Shown piece after piece: positions 39,021 to 47,920 of a stretch of DNA of 64,000 nt. The number at the start of each line of letters is the position of its first letter. The first letter of the stretch is position 1. Source of the stretch: Suipraeoptans intestinalis (lineage in GTDB: Bacteria > Bacillota > Clostridia > Lachnospirales > Lachnospiraceae). Position numbers and translations under genes: made by a program. Below the pieces are notes generated by a model. It had not been told where the DNA came from and did no database searches. It worked only from the letters and a program-made list of their open reading frames with translations. The stretch lies in contig NZ_VULY01000018.1 of the NCBI RefSeq assembly GCF_009696485.1, positions 1,852,001-1,916,000 on the forward strand, given 5' to 3'.

Positions 39021-40442
39021 ATGAAACGTTTAAAAATACTTGCAGGAATGACTTTAGCGGTGGCGGGCTGTCTGTTGGCAACTCCAAAGGTGTTTGCAGA
39101 AGAGTCGTACAATATTCACTACGAATACGTGGAGGAGTCTTCGCTGACGGAGGCAGAAAAGGCGCTGATCCGGACGGGAGATGTGAACGAGACAGTACAA
39201 AGCGACGCAGATGTCAAACTGATCTATAAGGCAAAGGATGTTTGTGAGCTGCCGGAGGATCCCAAGGATCCAACACCGGAAGATCCCAAAAACCCGACTC
39301 CGGAAACGCCGCAGACACCGGGAACCCCTGGTAAGACGACAGAGAAGGTAAGCGGTCAGCCAAAGATCACAAAAGCTTCCAAAGAGAAGGATCGTCCGAA
39401 GACAGGAGATGCATCCCGGGTGCCGGGAGTTTTTGCCCTGTGCGTGGGCAGCGGAGCGGTGATATTCGTGACAGTTCGAAAGAGGAAGCTGGCGGCAGGC
39501 GGACTGGCGCTTGCGATAGTACTCTCCTCCCTGTCGGCGCCCGCGATCTTTGCAAAGGATGCGATGCTGGCGGAACTCCCCAAAGAGGGGAAAACGCTGC
39601 AGTCGGGAAGCCAGGTTACTTACAAGCCGGAAAAAGTACGCTGCTATGATTATGTGGGATACATCATCCAGAGCAAGACACAGGGGAAGATCATAGCCAG
39701 ATATTTCCTGGGAACACCGGAAGATTCTGTGCAGCTGCGGGAAAAGCTTTTACGGGAAGGAGACGCAGGCAGTCCCACAGGAGGAAAGGAACAGGTAGAA
39801 AACGAAGCGACAGCTTATCTTGGCAGCATTGGGATAACCGATGTGGCGGTTCCCCTGTCTCCGGAAGAGAAGGCAGAATTCATTTCCTCTTATAAAAAGA
39901 TAGCAGAAGAAGCAATTGCCCTTGTAGATGAGGTTCGCCCAAACAAAGACTTTTATAATAATTATGACGAAAGCTACAAGAGAATTCTCAGATGGAAAGA
40001 TGAGATCGACAAGCAGGCGGCAGATATGGAAGTTTACAAATTCAAAGACTCTATTACTGGATTTTGGGGTCTGGGGACAGGGGTAACAGGCGGGATGTTT
40101 TCTAATGAGAAAGGATTTCTCATGGCAAGTCCGGGACTCAGTCAGGGCTATTTGGTAACAGGCGTAGATATCCAGCCCGATGCGGCAGGAAATTCTACCG
40201 TGCTGCGAAAGTTGCAGGAAAAATCAGATACTTATCCCACTTTCTCAAAAAATAACAGACAGTATGTAGAGCAGCTTTCCATCATAGTGCCACTACCTGT
40301 TAAGGAGTCAAGATACTTCTTTTTTGATATGGGAGCCTTGGGAGAAATGAAGTATTCACGAGAAGTAAAAAAAGAGCTGGAAGAGGGAACCACCTATATT
40401 GACTTTTACCTGGGAAATGTAACAGGCTATCAGGATCAGTAA
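39021..40442 (+). CDS. two-module exported protein with an internal sortase signal and a second signal-like segment
   Basis: A 473-residue protein of unusual design. Residues 1-26 are a signal peptide (cut after VFA). Module 1 (27-124) is small and ends in a Pro/Asp/Glu repeat (DPKDPTPEDPKNPTPE). RPKTGD (125-130), a hydrophobic helix (about 135-152) and RKRK (153-156) make a complete sorting signal, where such proteins normally end. Instead the chain continues with LAAGGLALAIVLSSLSAPAIFA (22 residues; core LALAIVLSSL), a second signal-peptide-like helix with a cleavage-like AIFA before Lys179, then module 2 (179-473), soluble and not recognised. ATG 39021 follows AAAGGGA. Processing would give a wall-anchored module 1 and a secreted module 2. 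A GTG near 39467 could restart translation for module 2, but it has no good ribosome binding site. Confidence 0.8.
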   Translation: MKRLKILAGMTLAVAGCLLATPKVFAEESYNIHYEYVEESSLTEAEKALIRTGDVNETVQSDADVKLIYKAKDVCELPEDPKDPTPEDPKNPTPETPQTPGTPGKTTEKVSGQPKITKASKEKDRPKTGDASRVPGVFALCVGSGAVIFVTVRKRKLAAGGLALAIVLSSLSAPAIFAKDAMLAELPKEGKTLQSGSQVTYKPEKVRCYDYVGYIIQSKTQGKIIARYFLGTPEDSVQLREKLLREGDAGSPTGGKEQVENEATAYLGSIGITDVAVPLSPEEKAEFISSYKKIAEEAIALVDEVRPNKDFYNNYDESYKRILRWKDEIDKQAADMEVYKFKDSITGFWGLGTGVTGGMFSNEKGFLMASPGLSQGYLVTGVDIQPDAAGNSTVLRKLQEKSDTYPTFSKNNRQYVEQLSIIVPLPVKESRYFFFDMGALGEMKYSREVKKELEEGTTYIDFYLGNVTGYQDQ

Positions 40443-40540
40443 AAGAGAGTAGGAAAAATACCTCCAGGTAAGAAAAATGAAATACAACGTCACGGAAAAA
40501 GATCTGTAATAAAAAATACAAAGAAAAAACAGGTTGGAAG

Positions 40541-40569
40541 TTTACTTTCTGTGACAGATGTGTTATATT
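40541..40569 (+). promoter_or_regulatory. candidate promoter of tRNA-Arg
   Basis: TTTACT (40541-40546) and TATATT (40564-40569) are 17 bp apart. An 8-bp hairpin AAGGCAGT/ACTGCCTT (40573-40591) lies between this and the tRNA 5' end. Confidence 0.5.
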
Positions 40570-40593
40570 ACAAAGGCAGTTTTACTGCCTTAA

Positions 40594-40665
40594 GCACCCG
40601 TAGCTCAGGGGATAGAGCACCGCCCTCCGGAGGCGGGAGCGGCGGTTCGAATCCGCCCGGGTGTG
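40594..40665 (+). tRNA. tRNA-Arg, anticodon CCG
   Basis: The cloverleaf is complete: acceptor GCACCCG/CGGGTGT with a G-U first pair, D stem GCTC/GAGC, anticodon stem CCGCC/GGCGG with loop CTCCGGA, and T stem GGCGG/CCGCC with loop TTCGAAT. The anticodon CCG reads CGG. CCA is not encoded. It stands alone inside the surface-protein island. Confidence 0.95.
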
Positions 40666-40672
40666 TAACAGA

Positions 40673-40727
40673 GGGAGTCTCGCAACATAACTGACTGGAC
40701 AGTTGTGGAGCGGGGCTCCCTTACTTT
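40673..40727 (+). terminator. long imperfect hairpin after tRNA-Arg
   Basis: GGGAGTCTCGC (40673-40683) pairs with GCGGGGCTCCC (40710-40720) through G-T pairs, with extra pairing inside (AACTG/CAGTT), followed by TTACTTTT. Likely the tRNA terminator. The remaining 280 bases to the next gene hold only a weak promoter candidate. Confidence 0.6.
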
Positions 40728-40825
40728 TGCTGAGATACGGATGGAAATAGAAAAGAAAGGATCCTTAAAAAATAAAGATCAAGAACTTGATTGAAAATTA
40801 GGAAACTTCTGGAATAATACGGAAA

Positions 40826-40854
40826 TTTCATTTAATATATTTTACCTCTATGGT
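40826..40854 (+). promoter_or_regulatory. weak candidate promoter for the large CnaB adhesin
   Basis: TTTCAT (40826-40831) and TATGGT (40849-40854) are 17 bp apart, in the most AT-rich part of the gap. A TTGACA at 40858 has no -10 at the right distance. The leader to ATG 41011 would be about 150 bases. Confidence 0.3.
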
Positions 40855-41010
40855 ATGTTGACAATGGGAGGGGTGTGTGCTGGCTGACATTGGAAGAAGG
40901 GGCAGGACTGTGAAGACGGTCGAAAGCGAAAATGTGTCAGACATTCACCACAGATCACCGAACATGTCAATATGCGCCATGGATGAGACGTGGCGAAGAA
41001 GGAGGTAACA

Positions 41011-44000
41011 ATGAAGAAAAGGATGCTGGCGATCCTATTGCTGGCTACATTGGTTCTGGGAAATATTGCAGGGAACATTTCTTATGCAGAGGGAAGTCCG
41101 GAACCGGAGGAAGCCGCCACGGAAGTGGAGGCACCGGCAAAAGAGGATCAAAAAGAAGAGGCGCCCAAGCAGTCGGAAACCGGGGAAGAAACGACTGCAG
41201 AAAGTGTGGAAGTAAAGCAGGAAGAAACGGTGCAGCCGAAGGTAGAAGCGGGGAACGCCGCCCAGGTGCAGACTTCTGCGCAGCCGGAGGCAGAACAGAA
41301 AGAACAGGCAGAAACAGAAAAGACAGAGTATAATAAAACAGAGATCAAAGGAACGAAGGAAGTGGGCGGCGTTACAGCTTATGTGACGGCTCCGGTCGGA
41401 AGCTTTGAGGAGGGAACCACTCTTCAGATCCGTGCTTTGGGGAAGGATCAGACCAGCAAGGTGGAGGCGCGGCTGGAAGAACAGGATGCCGTTGCATTTG
41501 ATATTACCTTCCTTTCGCCAACAGGGGAAAAGGTACAGCCACGGGCAGGATATCCGGTGGATCTGCGGTTTTCTGTGTCGGATGACTCTAAGCTTGCAGG
41601 GCATGTAAAAGAGGGAAATGCTCTGCAGGTATATCATGTGGAAAACGGCGGCGCCATCGAAAAGATGGGAGGCGCCCAGGGAAAAGAAGTGTCGGTAAAC
41701 GCGGAGCGGTTTTCTCCCTATGTGGTGGCAGCCGGAGGGCCAAGAAGAGCGCCGACGCCCAGTAGCGTGATCACCGCGATGAGTGTGTCAAGTGAAACCG
41801 GAGGGCCCATTGGAATTATTTCCAAATGGCAGAAGTTTCGCGTCAACGCCAAGTTTGCATTGCCGGATAATCAGGTGCACGCAAATGACACGACAGTGAT
41901 TAAGCTGCCGGATACGTTGCAGTTTTCCAGCATGTCCGCCACCTTTGAGTTGCGGGACAGCAACAACAATCTGGTGGCAAATGCGGCTGTAAGTGAATCG
42001 GCCAAGACAGTGACGTTGACGTACACAGACTATGTAGATAGCCATTCTGGCATAACGGGAGAATTTTTCTTCTATGCCCGGGTGGATCATGCTCATATGC
42101 AGAACCCGGGAACGGTTACGGCGGACTTTATCGTCAATGGCAGTGTGATCCATGGAGGTTCTTTTGAATTTGAAGGAATACCGGATCCCATCCCCTTTAA
42201 AATGACCAAGGCAGGATGGCAGTCACCGGCAGATCCGGATCCGACTGTGTTATATTATCAGCTGCGGATTAATTCAGAAAAAAGAGTTTATGGAAATACA
42301 GTGATCAGTGATGTACTGGGGACTCCACAAACATCCTACGTAGAATCTTCCTTTGTTATAAGAAAGGGAACATGGAAGATGGACCAAAATAAAGATTGGC
42401 AGTTGGAGGGAGCGGATGTTACATCAAATTACACAATTCAATGGACTCCGGATAAAAAAGGATTCTCCATAAATCTGGGAAATGTAACGGAGCAGGATGG
42501 ATTTACCATTGATTATAAAATTAAGTCTTCTTATACACCGGTAGACGGGGAACAGTTTGTCAATAACGCAACGATTGTAGGAAGTCAGACACAGCCACAG
42601 GATTATAAAGCAGTTTTGGTTTATACGGCGGCAGGTGGATTTGCAGAAGGCTACGTGTACAAGATCAAGGTACACAAGGAAAGTGAAGACGGAACACCGC
42701 TGGAAGGAGCGGAATTTAATGTGATCCGGCACGTCAACGGAGTGGTGGTGGGCACCATAAAGACCGGACCAAACGGAGACGGGGAGCTGGGACAGCTTTT
42801 GAAGGACAAATACCTTTTGGAAGAGACCAAAGCGCCGAACGGATACCAGAAATTAAAAGATCCCATTGAGATCAATCCCCAGGACTTTGGAAGTGATAAA
42901 ACGGTTTTAAAAACGGTGACCAACAAGCCGGATACCATCGAGGTGTCTGCGCTGAAGACCTGGGACGGAGGGCCTAGCGAGGATCATACCGCAGTAACCT
43001 TCAAGCTGTATCGGAAGCTGCCGGGAGGTGTGAAAGAAGAAGTCACCAACGTATCTCCCACCACGACACAGATTTCACCGGGAGTGTTTGAATATGTGTG
43101 GAAGAACCTGCCAAAGACAGGGGCAGGCGGGGCCGTTTATGAGTATACCGTGGAAGAAGACGGAGTGACGGATGGAAAGGTGACCGTCAATGGTCATACT
43201 TACCTGGTGGACCAGCAGGGGACAAGCATCACCAATACCTATGAAATCCCAAAGACCAAGTTTACGGGAAAGAAGGTTTGGGAAGGCGGCGCAGATCCCA
43301 GACCGGTTATCAAACTTCAGCTGTACAGAAACAATGTACCGCAGGGAGCACCGGTGGAATTGCAAAACGGCGCTACAGAGTATACGTGGGAAAATCTTGA
43401 CAAAACAGATGAAAACGGGAAACCCTACAATTACCGGGTAGATGAGGTGGAAGTACCGGAACATTACAAAAAGACCAACGTAAATGACTGTACAGTGAAA
43501 AACACCTATGAGAGTCCCAAAATAGAAGTAGAGGCAACCAAAATCTGGGTGGGTGGAAGCCAGCCGTATCCAACTATCTGGATGAAGCTTTATAGAGCGA
43601 CGGAGAACGGAACGACAGAAGCGGTTCCTCAGGCAGAAATCAAAGAATTGCAAAATGGCACCACCACCGTAAAGTGGACGAACCTGGATAAGACAGACGC
43701 AAATGGAAAAGATTACCGCTATTTTGTAAGAGAGGTAGATGCTGACGGAAAAGACTGGACTCCCAAGGATTATGTCAAAACGGAAGATGGGCTGAGAGTT
43801 GTCAACACCAATATGGAAAAGGTGGAAATCCCGGTGACCAAGGTTTGGAAGAGCGTGGAAGGAGAAGAACTCCCGTCTGCCATTACCTATCGACTGTGGA
43901 GGGATGAGAAGGAGATCAACCACCATGTGGCAACGAAGGACAACTGGAATTATACCTTTACAACGGACAAAGACGGGAAGCCGCTGACCAAATATGACAT

Positions 44001-45609
44001 TGTGGATGGACATCTGCACACATACCGGGTGACAGAGGATGCTGTACCGGGCTATGACACGCAGGCCGATGGGTATACCTTTACAAATACCCAGAAGGTG
44101 GTTGAAAGAGAAGTTCGTAAAGAGTGGGTCAATGAGACGGGAGAACCGGATCCCACAAGCGTTACGGCAGTACTGCTGAGAAATGGGACAGAGTACAAGA
44201 CGGCTGTTTTAAATGCAGGAAACGGATGGTATCACAAATGGGAAAAACTGCCGGAGACAGACCCGTCCGGAACTCCTTATGTGTACACCATTGATGAAAA
44301 AGAAGTAAAAGGATACACAAAGAAGCTGAATCCACAAAATGGGCTGACGACGATCGTCAACCAGAAAGAACTCATCCAACTGGAGGTTACAAAGACCTGG
44401 AAGGATGAAAGTGGAGATCTGGATAAACCTGCAGAGATCACGGTGAATCTATACCGGAGCGATAAGCCGCAGGAAGTGTACAAGAGCATCGTATTAAGAA
44501 AAGAAAACAGTGAAAACGAGTGGAAGGGCGTGTTTGAAAAACTGCCGAAGTACGACCAGGATGGAAAAGAGTATCAGTACACGATAGATGAGGTGCCGGT
44601 GCCGGGCTACGAAAAAGTCATCCGGGGGTACAGCATTACCAATACAAGAATCCTGATCCAGATCCCGGTGTCTAAGACCTGGGTAATGAAAGAAGAAGTA
44701 TATCCGTCCGAGATTGTTTATGTCTTGTTGCGGGATGGCAAAGAGATCAACGAATATACAGCCGCAGCCCCCAACTGGGATCATACCTTTGAGACAGACA
44801 AGGATGGGAAAAAGCTGCCGAAGATCAATCCGGCTACGGGAAAAGACTATAAATATGAGGTGCAGGAAAAACGGGTTCCCGGATTTGATACGGAAATAGA
44901 CGGATACGCGGTAACGAATAAGCAGATCCTGACGGAAAAAACCGTGAAAAAGATATGGGAAAACGGGAAAAAGCCGGATGTGAAGCTGGAACTGTGGAGA
45001 AAAGGAACGGCAGCAGACGGTTCTGAAATCGATGAGAAGGTGGACGAAGTACTTCTCACCAAAACGAAGCTGACACATACCTTCACGGAGTTGGTAAAAT
45101 TTGATCCATCCGGAAAAGAGTATGAGTACTATGCAAAAGAGCCGGATGTGCCGCAGTATTACGAAAAGGCAGAAAATGGACTGGAAATCACCAACAAGTT
45201 CGTAAGTCCCAAGATCAAGATCAAAGTGACAAAAGTATGGGCAGGCGGACCGGATATCCATCCGACCATTCGATTCCAGCTGTATCGGAACGGAGAAGCC
45301 TTTGGAGAAGCAGTGGAACTGAAAAACGGTATGCTGGAATATGAGTGGACGGACTGCCTGCAGTTCGACGATAATGGAAATGAGTATGAGTACACGGTAA
45401 AAGAAGAACCGGTAAAAGGCTATACGTCCACCATCGATGCCAGTGATAAGCATAATATCGTGGTAAAGAATACCTATATCCCCAAGCTCAAGAAAAAGAA
45501 ACATACACCAAAGACAGGGGACGGAGCCTTCCCGGTTTTGCCGATCATGGGAATGCTTGCAGCAGGTACTGTTTTCCTGGTACAGAAAAGGAAACGCAGG
45601 ACACAGTAA
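41011..45609 (+). CDS. large multi-repeat CnaB surface adhesin with TPKTGD sorting signal
   Basis: A 1532-residue exported protein. A signal peptide (1-27, cut near SYA) precedes an acidic Glu/Ala/Lys-rich linker (about 28-105). Residues about 250-545 look like the collagen/fibrinogen-binding A region of MSCRAMM adhesins. A SpaA domain lies at about 549-641 (VHKESEDGTPLEGAEF, LLEETKAPNGY). Nine Cna B-type repeats (about 642-1490) each begin with a vtKxW strand, contain a YxxxE strand and end in a TNT/VNT-like asparagine, the Lys-Glu-Asn trio of an isopeptide bond. TPKTGD (1499-1504), a membrane helix and KRKRRTQ end the chain. It should form a stiff stalk holding the A region off the wall. 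AAGGAGG precedes ATG 41011. Ligand unknown. Confidence 0.92.
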   Translation: MKKRMLAILLLATLVLGNIAGNISYAEGSPEPEEAATEVEAPAKEDQKEEAPKQSETGEETTAESVEVKQEETVQPKVEAGNAAQVQTSAQPEAEQKEQAETEKTEYNKTEIKGTKEVGGVTAYVTAPVGSFEEGTTLQIRALGKDQTSKVEARLEEQDAVAFDITFLSPTGEKVQPRAGYPVDLRFSVSDDSKLAGHVKEGNALQVYHVENGGAIEKMGGAQGKEVSVNAERFSPYVVAAGGPRRAPTPSSVITAMSVSSETGGPIGIISKWQKFRVNAKFALPDNQVHANDTTVIKLPDTLQFSSMSATFELRDSNNNLVANAAVSESAKTVTLTYTDYVDSHSGITGEFFFYARVDHAHMQNPGTVTADFIVNGSVIHGGSFEFEGIPDPIPFKMTKAGWQSPADPDPTVLYYQLRINSEKRVYGNTVISDVLGTPQTSYVESSFVIRKGTWKMDQNKDWQLEGADVTSNYTIQWTPDKKGFSINLGNVTEQDGFTIDYKIKSSYTPVDGEQFVNNATIVGSQTQPQDYKAVLVYTAAGGFAEGYVYKIKVHKESEDGTPLEGAEFNVIRHVNGVVVGTIKTGPNGDGELGQLLKDKYLLEETKAPNGYQKLKDPIEINPQDFGSDKTVLKTVTNKPDTIEVSALKTWDGGPSEDHTAVTFKLYRKLPGGVKEEVTNVSPTTTQISPGVFEYVWKNLPKTGAGGAVYEYTVEEDGVTDGKVTVNGHTYLVDQQGTSITNTYEIPKTKFTGKKVWEGGADPRPVIKLQLYRNNVPQGAPVELQNGATEYTWENLDKTDENGKPYNYRVDEVEVPEHYKKTNVNDCTVKNTYESPKIEVEATKIWVGGSQPYPTIWMKLYRATENGTTEAVPQAEIKELQNGTTTVKWTNLDKTDANGKDYRYFVREVDADGKDWTPKDYVKTEDGLRVVNTNMEKVEIPVTKVWKSVEGEELPSAITYRLWRDEKEINHHVATKDNWNYTFTTDKDGKPLTKYDIVDGHLHTYRVTEDAVPGYDTQADGYTFTNTQKVVEREVRKEWVNETGEPDPTSVTAVLLRNGTEYKTAVLNAGNGWYHKWEKLPETDPSGTPYVYTIDEKEVKGYTKKLNPQNGLTTIVNQKELIQLEVTKTWKDESGDLDKPAEITVNLYRSDKPQEVYKSIVLRKENSENEWKGVFEKLPKYDQDGKEYQYTIDEVPVPGYEKVIRGYSITNTRILIQIPVSKTWVMKEEVYPSEIVYVLLRDGKEINEYTAAAPNWDHTFETDKDGKKLPKINPATGKDYKYEVQEKRVPGFDTEIDGYAVTNKQILTEKTVKKIWENGKKPDVKLELWRKGTAADGSEIDEKVDEVLLTKTKLTHTFTELVKFDPSGKEYEYYAKEPDVPQYYEKAENGLEITNKFVSPKIKIKVTKVWAGGPDIHPTIRFQLYRNGEAFGEAVELKNGMLEYEWTDCLQFDDNGNEYEYTVKEEPVKGYTSTIDASDKHNIVVKNTYIPKLKKKKHTPKTGDGAFPVLPIMGMLAAGTVFLVQKRKRRTQ

Positions 45610-45661
45610 TGTGAAAGACAGAATGAACAAAAACGATTGATAGAAACAGGCAACCCCAATC

Positions 45662-45701
45662 AAGGGCAGGTACACGCCGCATGCGGCGTGTACCTGCCCT
45701 T
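45662..45701. repeat. perfect 40-bp palindrome
   Basis: Bases 45662-45681 (starting AAGGGCAGGTACACGCC) are the exact reverse complement of 45682-45701, with no central loop. It lies between convergent genes. No T tract follows on either strand, so a classical terminator is not clear; it may still end transcription as a hairpin. Confidence 0.85.
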
Positions 45702-45829
45702 AAAAGTTGGAGTGATAGCCCAACATATTTTGTCCTGTAAGCCAAAAGTTGAAGGAAAAAGGAAGGATTTCGTGTTTGATATGGAAACTTCCTCTATAGA
45801 TGGATAGATGGGAAACGGAATATGAAAAT

Positions 45830-45867
45830 CCCCGGCGCCGTTATGAAAATCCATAACGGCGCCGGGG
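45830..45867 (-). terminator. terminator of the ABC transporter operon
   Basis: A perfect 16-bp stem (45830-45845 with 45852-45867), CCCCGGCGCCGTTATG against its complement, with a 6-base loop. On the minus strand it is followed by ATTTTCATATT. Confidence 0.85.
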
Positions 45868-45884
45868 AAATCCCTTTACAGATA

Positions 45885-46670
45885 TTAGGGCAGATCCGCT
45901 TTTTTTACCAGGATCAGATGTGAGACAATATAGAAGATCACACCTAAGATAAAGGTAAAGAGGGTGCTGACCAGCACAATGTGCGCAAGAGATTGAGGAT
46001 TATAAAGATACATCAGGGCGCCGGACGACTGGCTTGCCGAGAAGGTGGCTACCGCAGCTGCTACAAAGGACAGCAGGGAAAGAACCGTAGAAATAGAAAA
46101 ATAAGCGACTACGGAACCAAGGATGCGGTGGCGGGTAAACAACTGCCCGATCATAACGGAAACATAGACCATGCAAACAGAGGTAAAGCACTGCAAAGCG
46201 ATCACAACGAGAGATGACAGCACAAGCTGCAGCAGTCCAAAATCGGCAGGAAGTCCCAGACCGGTCATAATCCGTACTTTGTTTTCAAGCAGTGCATTCC
46301 AGACTTCCGGCATGGAAATTGTGATGCACAGGGAAACGATGATAAGCAGGAGGTTGGCAATGGCCCAAACGGTACCGGTAATGGTCTTGGAGAGCAGGTG
46401 CGTTCCCCGGGAAACCGGAAGCGTCCGTGTCAGATATCCTTCATCGGAAAACAGGTTCTTGTAAAAATGAACGGCGATGGTGATATAGGTGGCAAATGAA
46501 ACTCCGATCAGGAAGAGAATGTAGAGGATCAGAAAGAGTGAAAAGATCACATTCTCATACAAGGGCAGAAATATCCGGACAGCCACAGCAAAAAGAAGCA
46601 GAAATCCGTGCATAATCAGCAGGAACCGATTTAATGCCTTAAAATCATGTTTGATTAATTTTCCTAACAT
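45885..46670 (-). CDS. ABC transporter permease, ABC-2 type
   Basis: A 261-residue membrane protein with six hydrophobic segments and no soluble domain. It overlaps the ATPase gene by 7 bases, so the two are translated together and form one transporter. With a YtrA-type GntR regulator upstream this resembles BcrA/YtrB-like export systems for cell-wall-active compounds, but the substrate cannot be read from the sequence. Confidence 0.88.
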   Translation of the reverse strand: MLGKLIKHDFKALNRFLLIMHGFLLLFAVAVRIFLPLYENVIFSLFLILYILFLIGVSFATYITIAVHFYKNLFSDEGYLTRTLPVSRGTHLLSKTITGTVWAIANLLLIIVSLCITISMPEVWNALLENKVRIMTGLGLPADFGLLQLVLSSLVVIALQCFTSVCMVYVSVMIGQLFTRHRILGSVVAYFSISTVLSLLSFVAAAVATFSASQSSGALMYLYNPQSLAHIVLVSTLFTFILGVIFYIVSHLILVKKADLP

Positions 46671-47365
46671 TTGAACACCTCCCGAAACAAACTGTCTACA
46701 GACTTACCCTGCTGTGTTCGGATATCATCCACAGCAGAATTCAAAACGATCTGCCCCGCTTTTAAGAACAGGACCCGGTCCAGAATATTTTCCACATCCT
46801 GGATCAGATGAGTGGATAAAAGAACGGTGGCATTTTCATTGTAGTTGCCGATGATCGTTTTTAAAATATAATCTCTGGCGGCAGGATCGACGCCGCCAAT
46901 GGGCTCGTCCAGTACATAGAGCTGTGCGTTCCTGCTCATGGTCAGAATCAGATGCAGCTTCTCCTTGGTACCCTTTGACAGGGATTTGATGCGGGCCTTC
47001 AGATCGATGTTCAAATCCTCCAGCATATGGATGGCGCGGTCGCGCTGGAAATCTTCATAAAAATCTTCAAAATAAGTCAAAGCCTGAGAAATCTGCCAGG
47101 AATCATTAAGAGAAAACCTGTCGGGCAGATAAGAAACAATTCCCTTCGTCTCTGCACCGGGGATCTGTCCGCCGATCAGGACGCTTCCGGAGGAAGGAGA
47201 AAGGATATCGTTGACCAGCTTGATCAGCGTGGTCTTACCGCTTCCGTTGGGACCTAACAGGCCGACGATCTGCCCTCTTTCCAGGGTCAGGTTGACGTTG
47301 TTTAGTGCAATGTGGTTGGAAGAATAGACCTTAGTCAAACCAATGCATTCTAAAATGGGATTCAT
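46664..47365 (-). CDS. ABC transporter ATP-binding protein
   Basis: A 233-residue nucleotide-binding subunit with Walker A GPNGSGKT, the signature LSKGTKEK (a variant of LSGGQ, common in this subfamily), Walker B LYVLDEPIGGVD and the switch histidine in LLSTHLI. AAAGGAGG precedes ATG 47365. It lies 3 bases after the GntR gene and overlaps the permease gene, forming a three-gene operon. Drug or peptide export is likely from the family but not proven. Confidence 0.93.
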   Translation of the reverse strand: MNPILECIGLTKVYSSNHIALNNVNLTLERGQIVGLLGPNGSGKTTLIKLVNDILSPSSGSVLIGGQIPGAETKGIVSYLPDRFSLNDSWQISQALTYFEDFYEDFQRDRAIHMLEDLNIDLKARIKSLSKGTKEKLHLILTMSRNAQLYVLDEPIGGVDPAARDYILKTIIGNYNENATVLLSTHLIQDVENILDRVLFLKAGQIVLNSAVDDIRTQQGKSVDSLFREVFKC

Positions 47366-47368
47366 GTG

Positions 47369-47734
47369 TTAAGCCTCCTTTGCTGCTGACTGAATGAGTT
47401 GAAGAATCTCTTCCCGGGAAAGCCCCAGAAGAGTCATACGTTCCATAAATTCCTGAACATGCTGCGCTGCCAGTTGTGTTTTGAGTTGTGTAAGCATCTG
47501 TTCATCCTCCGTAATAAATCTTCCGCTGGTTCGTTTTGAGTAGACCAGCCCAAGTCTCTCCAGCTCGGAAAATGCTTTCTGCATCGTATTGGGATTGACG
47601 GCAGCCTCCAAGGCCAGTTCTCTGACGGAGGGGAGCCGGTCTCCACAGGTATAGATACCGGATACGATATCCTGCTGGATGCGTTCCATCAGCTGCAGGT
47701 AGAGAGGACGGTCATTGTCCAGCTTCCAAGCCAT
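47369..47734 (-). CDS. GntR family regulator, YtrA subfamily
   Basis: A 121-residue protein with an N-terminal winged helix (PSVRELALEAAVNPNTMQKAFSELERLG, core VNPNTMQKAF) and a short C-terminal dimerisation tail, as in YtrA regulators that lack a large ligand domain. It heads the ABC operon and should repress it. GGAGGTG precedes ATG 47734. An inverted repeat at 47754-47779 next to its promoter is the likely operator. Confidence 0.9.
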   Translation of the reverse strand: MAWKLDNDRPLYLQLMERIQQDIVSGIYTCGDRLPSVRELALEAAVNPNTMQKAFSELERLGLVYSKRTSGRFITEDEQMLTQLKTQLAAQHVQEFMERMTLLGLSREEILQLIQSAAKEA

Positions 47735-47753
47735 AAGTATTCACCTCCAGATT

Positions 47754-47810
47754 GATTGTGTTATTTGATTAATACAATCGAATAATAATACAAAAAGCAT
47801 GGGAAGTCAA
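47754..47810 (-). promoter_or_regulatory. promoter and palindromic operator of the GntR-ABC operon
   Basis: On the minus strand TTGACT (47805-47810) and TATTAT (47782-47787) are 17 bp apart. Downstream, GATTGTGTTA and TAATACAATC (47754-47779) form an inverted repeat matching at 9 of 10 positions, placed where a bound GntR dimer would block transcription. Confidence 0.75.
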
Positions 47811-47920
47811 TAGGGTTTTGAAAAATAAAAAAAGAAGGAGCGTCGGACTTTCGGCGGAAGCGGAAGAGCCGGAAGACTTTCGGTTTCTAAAGAAAGGAGG
47901 TTCTCATACTACGCAACGTG

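Noticed and set aside
40594..40665. tRNA-Arg as an integration (att) site for the surface island
   Set aside because: No duplicate of the tRNA 3' end, integrase or excision gene was seen, and surface genes lie on both sides.
40858..40863. TTGACA as -35 for the large adhesin
   Set aside because: No acceptable -10 occurs 16-18 bp downstream.
40932..41333. A separate Gly/Arg-rich open frame overlapping the start of the large adhesin
   Set aside because: It is a shifted reading of the acidic linker, with no ribosome binding site or recognisable domain.
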